From assembly GCA_036745415.1 (NCBI GenBank), contig DAIOGF010000006.1, forward strand, positions 1 through 19,030: DNA of 19,030 nucleotides. The letters are read 5' to 3'. Shown piece after piece: positions 14,964 to 19,030 of this stretch. The notes beneath the pieces were generated by a model, which was not told where the DNA came from, did not search any database, and was given only the letters and a program-made list of their open reading frames with translations. Source of the stretch: CAILQE01 sp036745415 (GTDB lineage Bacteria; Patescibacteriota; Saccharimonadia; Saccharimonadales; UBA4665). The stretch's first letter is position 1, and each line of letters starts with the position of its first letter. Both the position numbers and the translations under genes were made by a program.

Positions 14964-15401
14964 GTGGAAAACAGTATAGACATGCAATTTATTGACTTCA
15001 TCGTTAAGTCACTTGTCGGCAAACCAGAAAATGTAAAAATTGAAAGAAGTATTGATGAAAAGGGAGTTCTACTAGAACTAACCGTAGATCCCGAAGATTT
15101 AGGAAGAGTAATTGGAAAAAGAGGTGCTACTGCACAGAGCATTAGAACACTTCTAAGAGCTTTAGGTACTAAGAATGAAGCTCGATACAACTTAAAGATT
15201 GTAGACAACGGTGAGCCTCGACCAGAGCGAAGAGAGCGAAGTTATGAACCACGAGAAGAATATCATAATCACGAAGTAGCTCACGAGGAAGCAGCTGAGC
15301 CAAAAGTAGAAGCTCCAAAAGCTGAAGCTAAAGACGAAGCTTCTGACCGATACTCTAAGACTCGTGCAGAACTAGAAGAACTTGACGATTTAGATTTGTA
15401 A
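14964..15401 (+). CDS. khpA: KH-domain RNA-binding protein (KhpA/YlqC family) with acidic tail, GTG start
   Basis: Small single-KH RNA-binding protein; family members pair with KhpB/Jag and affect cell division and mRNA regulation in Firmicutes. I place the start at GTG 14964 because GGAGGA (14954-14959) lies 4 nt before it; a TTG at 14952 is also open but would make the Shine-Dalgarno part of the coding region, and an ATG at 14982 is a third option. The KH core has FIVKSLVGKPENVKIE, then VDPEDLGRVIGKRGATAQSI with the GxxG loop as GKRG. The common form is about 75-80 aa; here the C-terminus continues for ~65 residues rich in Glu, Ala, Arg and Lys. It follows rpsP in the classical order, but rimM is absent before trmD. 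Confidence 0.9.
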   Translation: MENSIDMQFIDFIVKSLVGKPENVKIERSIDEKGVLLELTVDPEDLGRVIGKRGATAQSIRTLLRALGTKNEARYNLKIVDNGEPRPERRERSYEPREEYHNHEVAHEEAAEPKVEAPKAEAKDEASDRYSKTRAELEELDDLDL

Positions 15402-15408
15402 AAAAATC

Positions 15409-15437
15409 TTGCATTACGTTAATGTTTTATGTATGAT
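15409..15437 (+). promoter_or_regulatory. Promoter in the khpA-trmD gap
   Basis: TTGCAT at 15409-15414, a 17-nt spacer, TATGAT at 15432-15437. The predicted start is near 15444, well before the terminator at 15532-15558, so it would drive a short noncoding transcript. Confidence 0.6.
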
Positions 15438-15443
15438 TAGTAG

Positions 15444-15558
15444 CATTAGTTCTTAAAAAACTATACTTTAAAAAACAAAAAAAGCTCATGCGAGCCACCA
15501 AAAAATCGGTGGGAGCTTTATGTGTAGCAATAAGCCGGGGTTACCCGGCTTTTTGTTT
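15444..15558 (+). ncRNA. Candidate ~115-nt small RNA between khpA and trmD
   Basis: Bounded by a promoter and a terminator; no ORF or known RNA family recognised. The 5' part is A-rich and single-stranded. The main hairpin pairs AAAGCTC (15481-15487) with GAGCTTT (15513-15519) and, inside it, CCACC (15495-15499) with GGTGG (15508-15512), leaving a 7-nt one-sided bulge ATGCGAG and the loop AAAAAATC. An alternative small hairpin, GCTC-ATGC-GAGC (15484-15495), would break the main one, so two exclusive folds are possible. A linker TATGTGTAGCAAT leads into the terminator. It could be a trans-acting RNA, a leader controlling trmD, or a processed 3' UTR of khpA. Confidence 0.5.
15532..15558 (+). 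terminator. Rho-independent terminator upstream of trmD
   Basis: AAGCCGGG (15532-15539) pairs with CCCGGCTT (15544-15551) around GTTA, followed by TTTTTGTTT to 15558. It is the most GC-rich hairpin in the window. Confidence 0.9.
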
Positions 15559-15566
15559 AGGAGATA

Positions 15567-15572
15567 TATAAT
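15567..15572 (+). promoter_or_regulatory. -10 box of trmD
   Basis: TATAAT ends exactly 6 nt before the ATG at 15579, so transcription would start at or next to the start codon. AGGAG at 15559-15563 is a possible Shine-Dalgarno on a longer transcript reading through the terminator, but it sits 15 nt from the ATG, too far for best use. Confidence 0.55.
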
Positions 15573-15578
15573 ATTACT

Positions 15579-16223
15579 ATGAAGATTCAAATTATCTGTT
15601 TATTCCCAGAAATGTTCGATGGTGTTTTAAATAACAGCATGCTTTTTAAGGCGCAGAAAAATAATTTAGTGGAATACTCCTTAATTAACCTAAGAGATTT
15701 CGGATTAGGTCCTAGAAATACTGTAGACGATACACCTTATGGTGGTGGAGACGGTATGCTTTTAATGGTAGAACCATTAAAGAAGGCTATAGATTTTGCT
15801 AAAAGCAAAGATCCTGAAGCTAAGGTTATTTTACCTACACCAGCCGGAGAAACTTACAGACAATCTGATGCTAAAAAACTAGTTAATGAAAAAGGTTTAA
15901 TCATTATTTGCCCTAGATATGAAGGATATGACGAAAGAGTAAAAAACTGGGTAGATTATTCATATAGAATTGGAAACTTTGTTTTAACTGGCGGTGAAAT
16001 TCCAGCAATGGCTATTATTGATTCAGTAACTAGATTAATTCCTGGTGTGCTTGGCGGTGATGCTAGTGCCGAAATAGAATCTTTCTATAATGATGATGAA
16101 AGTGTTGAGTTCCCTCAGTATACTCGACCTGAAGAATTTGAAGGAATGAAAGTTCCTGAAGTTTTGCTTAGTGGAAACCACAAAGAAATAGCAAAATGGC
16201 GTGACCAAAACACCAAAAAATAG
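15579..16223 (+). CDS. trmD: tRNA (guanine-N1)-methyltransferase TrmD, short form
   Basis: Makes m1G37 in tRNAs, using S-adenosylmethionine, to prevent frameshifting. SPOUT-family motifs are clear: GLGPRNTVDDTPYGGGDGML (42-61), PTPAGE (87-91 region), CPRYEGYDERV (111-121) and the trefoil-knot segment LTGGEIPAMAIIDSVTR (136-152) with Arg152. At 214 aa it is shorter than the usual ~240-255 aa: it stops just after GNHKEIAKWRDQ, lacking the last C-terminal helices. In the interdomain linker the catalytic Asp (E. coli D169, in a DSF context) aligns with Glu167 in AEIESF. It is separated from rpsP and khpA by terminators and has its own -10 box; rimM and rplS are absent. Confidence 0.95.
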   Translation: MKIQIICLFPEMFDGVLNNSMLFKAQKNNLVEYSLINLRDFGLGPRNTVDDTPYGGGDGMLLMVEPLKKAIDFAKSKDPEAKVILPTPAGETYRQSDAKKLVNEKGLIIICPRYEGYDERVKNWVDYSYRIGNFVLTGGEIPAMAIIDSVTRLIPGVLGGDASAEIESFYNDDESVEFPQYTRPEEFEGMKVPEVLLSGNHKEIAKWRDQNTKK

Positions 16224-16224
16224 A

Positions 16225-16252
16225 TATAATATATAAATAAAATTTAGGAGGG
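16225..16252 (+). promoter_or_regulatory. -10 box and strong Shine-Dalgarno of sodN
   Basis: TATAAT at 16225-16230 begins 2 nt after the trmD stop. AGGAGGG at 16246-16252 is a near-ideal Shine-Dalgarno 5 nt before the ATG at 16258, the strongest in the window, suggesting high sodN translation. Confidence 0.7.
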
Positions 16253-16257
16253 TACTT

Positions 16258-16635
16258 ATGAAGTTTATTAAACCAGTATATGCACACTGTGACTTACCTT
16301 GTGGAGTTTACGATCCAGCTCAAGCATTAATTGAAGCCAAGAGCTTAAAACAGATCTTAGCTAAGTATGATTCACTCGATGATCATAATAAGACTAGAGC
16401 CATAATTATTAAAGAAGAAAGAGCAGAGCTAGTTAAGCATCACTTGATGGTTCTATGGGCAGATTATTTTAAGCCTGAGTTAATTGAGAAATATCCTCAG
16501 CTTCACGATATGTTCCATAAAGCTATTCGGCAAGCCAGTGAAGTTAAGCATCATCTAGAAGAAGCTGAAGCTGACAAATTAATCGAACAAATCAATGCAA
16601 TAAGTGATATCTTCTTTGAAACAAAGAAAGCCTAG
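16258..16635 (+). CDS. sodN: Nickel superoxide dismutase (NiSOD) precursor
   Basis: Dismutates superoxide to O2 and H2O2 at a nickel centre. The N-terminus MKFIKPVYA is a short propeptide followed by the nickel hook HCDLPCGVYDPAQA: after cleavage before His10, the new amino terminus, His1, Cys2 and Cys6 form the nickel site, with Tyr9 nearby. This H-C-x-x-P-C-G-x-Y motif is diagnostic. The remaining 116 residues are helical with the family's conserved segments (KTRAIIIKEERAELVKHHLMVLWADYFKP). Length matches mature Streptomyces NiSOD (117 aa). Mature protein must be made by removal of the propeptide, and the overlapping next gene encodes the expected protease. The propeptide is not a secretion signal, so the enzyme is probably cytoplasmic. 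Confidence 0.97.
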   Translation: MKFIKPVYAHCDLPCGVYDPAQALIEAKSLKQILAKYDSLDDHNKTRAIIIKEERAELVKHHLMVLWADYFKPELIEKYPQLHDMFHKAIRQASEVKHHLEEAEADKLIEQINAISDIFFETKKA

Positions 16636-16924
16636 ATTACTAATTCGTAAAGTTGTTGGTGAAAGTATGCTACCTACCCTAAAGCCAGGGGAGATAGTTG
16701 TAGCCATCAGAAATAATAATCCTAAAGTCGGTAGGATTGTCTTAGTAAAACATCAAGGAATCGAGAAGGTAAAAAGAATCAGCGATATTAAAGATAATAA
16801 GGTTTATCTTTTAGGAGATAATTCAAAATCTAGCACTGACTCCAGAGACTTTGGATATATAGATATGGAGTGCATACTAGGCACAGTTATATGGCCATTT
16901 GAGTTATCCACAGGAGTGTTGTAA
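16604..16924 (+). CDS. sodX: NiSOD maturation protease, S26 signal-peptidase-like
   Basis: Soluble member of the S26 (type I signal peptidase) family, genetically linked to sodN in bacteria and thought to remove the NiSOD propeptide. Catalytic Ser21 lies in VVGESMLPTLKPGE; the general-base Lys is in IEKVKRI (Lys57 most likely); the C-terminal box LLGDNSKSSTDSRDFGYI (about 73-90) is intact. There is no transmembrane segment, consistent with a cytoplasmic substrate. At 106 aa it is a minimal catalytic core. The ATG lies 32 nt inside the 3' end of sodN, with no good Shine-Dalgarno, so translational coupling is likely. The last codons (TTA TCC ACA) carry a perfect DnaA-box 9-mer at 16904-16912. 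Confidence 0.9.
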   Translation: MISSLKQRKPRLLIRKVVGESMLPTLKPGEIVVAIRNNNPKVGRIVLVKHQGIEKVKRISDIKDNKVYLLGDNSKSSTDSRDFGYIDMECILGTVIWPFELSTGVL

Positions 16925-16958
16925 ATTCTATTAAGCTCATGCTTGCATGTGGATAACT
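16902..16958. repeat. 11-bp inverted repeat containing two perfect DnaA-box 9-mers
   Basis: AGTTATCCACA at 16902-16912 and its exact reverse complement TGTGGATAACT at 16948-16958, with 35 nt between. Each arm contains the consensus DnaA box TTATCCACA (16904-16912 plus, 16948-16956 minus). The second arm sits in the spacer of the promoter at 16943-16971, and an AT-rich stretch follows (16958-16980). This could be a DnaA-binding site or simply an inverted repeat that forms an RNA hairpin. The surrounding genes converge on it, unlike a typical origin. Confidence 0.6.
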
Positions 16959-16971
16959 ATGGTAATAATAT
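16943..16971 (+). promoter_or_regulatory. Promoter downstream of sodX
   Basis: TTGCAT at 16943-16948, a 17-nt spacer, TAATAT at 16966-16971. It overlaps the second DnaA-box arm. CATGC-TT-GCATG around the -35 is a further small inverted repeat. The start is expected near 16978. Confidence 0.55.
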
Positions 16972-16992
16972 ATTAATTATCACTGTGAGGTG

Positions 16993-17100
16993 ATGGCGGG
17001 AAACCCTAAACCAGTCTTCTGCCGAAGCTATAAGGCCACTAAGCAATTAGACAGTCTAAGCCTCAAAGAAAAAGAGCCCTTTCCTTACCCTAAAAAGTAA
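16993..17100 (+). CDS. Possible 35-aa small protein (low confidence)
   Basis: ATG at 16993 to TAA at 17098-17100, beginning MAGNPKPVFCRSYKATKQLD and ending in PFPYPKK: basic, with Pro-rich ends and one Cys. GAGGTGAT immediately upstream and into the ATG matches the 16S anti-Shine-Dalgarno region over 8 nt, but the GAGG core is only 2 nt from the ATG, closer than usual. The ORF runs through the left arm and loop of the terminator, and its codons (GCG, TGC, CGA, GGC-rich pairs) are less AT-biased than those of its neighbours. It may be chance within an RNA gene. Confidence 0.25.
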   Translation: MAGNPKPVFCRSYKATKQLDSLSLKEKEPFPYPKK

Positions 17101-17117
17101 TCAAAGAGCTCTTTTTT
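17069..17117. terminator. Bidirectional terminator between convergent units
   Basis: AAAAAGAGC (17069-17077) pairs with GCTCTTTTT (17108-17116); inside it, CTTT/AAAG and TTAC/GTAA continue the rod, with two small mismatched positions and the loop CCTAAAAA. The T-run on the plus strand and the A-run on the left arm make it work in both directions: for the transcript from 16978 and for the MFS gene ending at 17126. Confidence 0.85.
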
Positions 17118-17125
17118 AATTGTCT

Positions 17126-18664
17126 TTATTCTGCAATTGGCTTTTCGCCAACAGAATTTCTAAGAGGTACTTCTTCTAGGATTAGAGCAAGAAGGAAACC
17201 TAATAGTACAAAAGGTAGTGCAAATAAGAATAGATCATGGAAAGATCTAGAGAATGCCACAAATATCTGATCTTTAATGGCAATAGGTAAATTAGCAGTA
17301 CTTCCACTTAGGCCAGATCCTGCAATTGCTTTAGATAAGCCTTTATCTGCCTTAGGCAACACTTCAGAGATATGGACTGAAAGCCTATTAATCAGGAATG
17401 CTCCAAATACTGCAGTACCTATTGAGCTTCCTATACTTCTAAAGAATGTAACTAGACCAGTTGCTGTTCCTAATCTTTCTCTTTCAACCGAGTTCTGCAC
17501 GGCAAGTACCATAACCTGAAGGAATAGACCGATTCCAACTCCTGTAACAAACATCCAAGAAGATAGCGCTAGAGTGCTGGTATGTGCTGTGACATGAGAC
17601 AGTAGCCAAAGTCCTACGCCCGCTATTAGTGTTCCAATGATAGGAAATATCTTATATCTTCCGGTTTTAGTAATTAATCTTCCTCCTGTTATAACCATTG
17701 AGAATATACCTATTACAAGTGGCAATAAATGTAGTCCTGAGGATATTGGTGATTCGCCTCTTACAATCTGCTGATAGGCGGGTAGGAATATAACTGTTCC
17801 AAGTAGTGTTAATCCAGCTACTGCTGATAGAGCTGAAGATACTACGAATATTGGGCGTTTAAATAAGTCTAATGGAAAAAATGGTTCACTAGCTTTAGTC
17901 TCCCAGAATATAAGTCCAGCTGTAAATACTGTAAAACCGGCAAATAGTGACATTATCTGATTAGATCCCCAAGCATATGTATTGCCGCCCCAAGTTAGAG
18001 CTAATAGCAGGCAAGCTAATGAGATACTCATTAGTATAGAGCCAAAATAGTCGATCTTATGTTTGATCTTATTTGGAGGTAAGTGAAGTCTGGCGCTAAT
18101 AGCAGATAGGGCAATTAATCCTAGTGGAAGGTTAATGTAGAAAATCCATCTCCATGAGATATGTTCTGTAAATAATCCACCAAGTAGAGGGCCTAGAACG
18201 CTAGAGATTGCAAATACACCACCAAAATATCCCTGATACTTACCACGCTGTCTTGGAGGTACGATGTCTCCAATTACAGCAAGAGCTAAACTAATTAGCC
18301 CACCACCACCAAGTCCTTGAATGCCTCTAAATATAACTAACTGGTCCATATTTTGAGAGAAGCCACATAGAGCGGATCCAAATAAGAATAAAATAATAGC
18401 GAATATGAATACTTTCTTTCTTCCTATTTGGTCACTTATCTTTCCGTAAAGTGGAGTAACAATTGCAGAAGTAAGTAAGTATGAAGTTGCTACCCAAGAT
18501 AATTTATTTAATCCATGAAGATCTTGAACTATTTTAGGTAATGCAGTTGATACAATGGTCTGATCTAGTGCTGCTAATAGCATCGCTAGCATTAGGGCAT
18601 ATAAAATAATCATAATTTCTGAATGCGAACGTTCATGCGAAACGTCGACTGATGTTTTACTCAA
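17126..18664 (-). CDS. MFS multidrug efflux transporter, DHA2 (EmrB/QacA) family, 14 TM
   Basis: Proton-driven export of drugs or other toxic compounds across the cytoplasmic membrane. At 512 aa with about 14 hydrophobic segments it fits the 14-TM DHA2 group. Motifs: LDQTIVSTALPKIV in TM1 (motif D1), GKISDQIGRKK in the TM2-TM3 loop (motif A), RGIQGLGGGGLISL in TM4, and AISSVLGPLLGGLF in TM5 (motif C, antiporter signature). The start is TTG at 18664, with GAGGAG (18671-18676) 6 nt before it; no ATG fits. Its own -10 (TATAAT, minus strand, 18689-18694) lies in the 45-nt gap after the response regulator gene, so it may be both regulated by and cotranscribed with that gene. Substrate cannot be predicted. 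Confidence 0.95.
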   Translation of the reverse strand: MSKTSVDVSHERSHSEIMIILYALMLAMLLAALDQTIVSTALPKIVQDLHGLNKLSWVATSYLLTSAIVTPLYGKISDQIGRKKVFIFAIILFLFGSALCGFSQNMDQLVIFRGIQGLGGGGLISLALAVIGDIVPPRQRGKYQGYFGGVFAISSVLGPLLGGLFTEHISWRWIFYINLPLGLIALSAISARLHLPPNKIKHKIDYFGSILMSISLACLLLALTWGGNTYAWGSNQIMSLFAGFTVFTAGLIFWETKASEPFFPLDLFKRPIFVVSSALSAVAGLTLLGTVIFLPAYQQIVRGESPISSGLHLLPLVIGIFSMVITGGRLITKTGRYKIFPIIGTLIAGVGLWLLSHVTAHTSTLALSSWMFVTGVGIGLFLQVMVLAVQNSVERERLGTATGLVTFFRSIGSSIGTAVFGAFLINRLSVHISEVLPKADKGLSKAIAGSGLSGSTANLPIAIKDQIFVAFSRSFHDLFLFALPFVLLGFLLALILEEVPLRNSVGEKPIAE

Positions 18665-18670
18665 AGTAAA

Positions 18671-18694
18671 CTCCTCTTTGTTTTAGTAATTATA
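18671..18694 (-). promoter_or_regulatory. -10 box and Shine-Dalgarno of the MFS gene
   Basis: Minus-strand TATAAT at 18689-18694 and GAGGAG at 18671-18676, 6 nt before the TTG start. The Shine-Dalgarno decides the non-ATG start; the -10 call is weaker in such AT-rich sequence. Confidence 0.6.
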
Positions 18695-18709
18695 TAAAGT
18701 ATATAAAAA

Positions 18710-19030
18710 TTACTTATCGCTAACAAGGCGATAGCCATAACCATGCACCGTTTCAATAATCTGTTTTTTGAAGGGTTTATCTAATTTATCTCGAAGATTT
18801 TTAATATGCACATCTAAGCTATTCGACCATGGCCTATAATCAAGACTCCAAACATAAGACGATAGTTTATTTCTGGTAATAACTTTATCCGGATTCATCA
18901 TTAAATATTCTAAAATGGCGTATTCTTTCTTTCTAAGCTCAATTGTTCTGTAGCCGTCTCTAGTTACTTCGTGTTTGTTTTTATTGAGAACTAGATTACT
19001 TGTCTCAAGAATATTATCAAAGTTATTAAG
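18710..19030 (-). CDS. OmpR/PhoB-family response regulator, C-terminal DNA-binding part (5' end beyond window)
   Basis: 106 codons plus stop are in the window; the frame is open to its edge. What is visible is the complete winged-helix output domain: LNKNKHEVTRDGYRTIELRKKEYAILEYL (read in two parts, about residues 15-43 of the fragment) with the family's L-x-x-x-E-x-x-L-L-x-x-L pattern, VITRNKLSSYVW, NSLDVHIKNLRDKLD (recognition helix) and the C-terminal wing TVHGYGYRL. The receiver domain with its phospho-accepting Asp lies outside. It is 45 nt upstream of the MFS efflux gene in the same direction, suggesting it controls that gene in response to an envelope or drug signal. No histidine kinase is visible. 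Confidence 0.92.
   Translation of the reverse strand, partial: LNNFDNILETSNLVLNKNKHEVTRDGYRTIELRKKEYAILEYLMMNPDKVITRNKLSSYVWSLDYRPWSNSLDVHIKNLRDKLDKPFKKQIIETVHGYGYRLVSDK

Larger units (their letters stand above)
16978..17117 (+). ncRNA. Candidate ~140-nt transcript between sodX and the MFS gene
   Basis: Promoter-to-terminator unit with local folding: ATCAC/GTGAT (about 16979-16994), GGG-AAA-CCC, CTAA-GCAA-TTAG (a GNRA-type tetraloop, about 17039-17050) enclosed by AGGC/GCCT, then the terminator stem. The gap between genes is ~200 bp, large for this window. No known RNA family recognised. A 35-codon ORF lies inside it, so it may instead be a short mRNA. Confidence 0.45.

Noticed and set aside
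16904..16980. Calling this region oriC outright
   Set aside because: Only two DnaA boxes are seen, dnaA/rpmH/dnaN are not nearby, and flanking genes converge on the site rather than diverge. Kept as a DnaA-box finding only.
16985..17040. Lysine or cobalamin riboswitch, suggested by GAGGTGA, GCCGAAG and GCCACT
   Set aside because: The remaining conserved blocks are missing, the folds do not match, and no co-directional gene lies downstream to be regulated.
1..19030. Transposons, prophage, CRISPR array or toxin-antitoxin pair
   Set aside because: No transposase, integrase, spaced repeats, Cas or toxin motifs were found on either strand.

Overview
This window reads as chromosomal DNA from a Patescibacteria/CPR bacterium, most likely a Candidatus Saccharibacteria (TM7) relative. 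That assignment is inferred from the low-GC, tightly packed genes, the style of the Mur ligase, LeuRS and PvlArgDC proteins, and the gene mix; no rRNA is present to prove it. TGA is used as a normal stop (end of the membrane protein at 2775), which argues against the UGA-glycine code of Gracilibacteria/Absconditabacteria. There is no transposon, prophage or CRISPR array.

Layout: a truncated D,D-carboxypeptidase gene on the minus strand (1-889) diverges from a plus-strand run: htpX protease, a polytopic membrane protein and the NAD-dependent DNA ligase ligA (949-4784). A structured RNA leader with its own promoter and terminator (4800-4962) precedes a type IV prepilin-like gene, which is closed by a second copy of the same terminator. 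Next come tRNA-Ala(GGC) and, on the minus strand, a pyruvoyl-dependent arginine decarboxylase. From 6446 a peptidoglycan group follows: an alpha/beta hydrolase, a membrane-anchored MurF-like ligase and D-Ala-D-Ala ligase, then leuS.

From 12441 there is an expression cluster: bL32 (rpmF), nusB, a Nudix hydrolase, rnc, rpsP, a KH-domain RNA-binding protein and trmD, with a candidate small RNA between the last two. rimM and rplS, usual partners of rpsP and trmD, are absent here. Nickel superoxide dismutase (sodN) follows with its overlapping maturation protease (sodX). After sodX lie an 11-bp inverted repeat containing two perfect DnaA-box 9-mers, a promoter, a ~140-nt transcript candidate that also contains a 35-codon ORF, and a bidirectional terminator shared with a minus-strand MFS efflux gene. 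The window ends in an OmpR-type response regulator fragment upstream of that transporter.

Genes that work together: MurF, Ddl and the D,D-carboxypeptidase make and trim the D-Ala-D-Ala end of peptidoglycan; nusB, rnc, rpsP, the KH protein, trmD, rpmF and leuS serve transcription, RNA processing and translation; sodN and sodX make an oxygen-defence enzyme. A recurring feature is a -10 box exactly 6 nt upstream of the ATG with no Shine-Dalgarno, suggesting leaderless mRNAs, while other genes (sodN, murF, the KH gene, the MFS gene) carry clear Shine-Dalgarno sites. The strongest leads for something undescribed are the RNA element at 4836-4962, the two other candidate small RNAs (15444-15558 and 16978-17117), the DnaA-box dyad and the leaderless promoter pattern.
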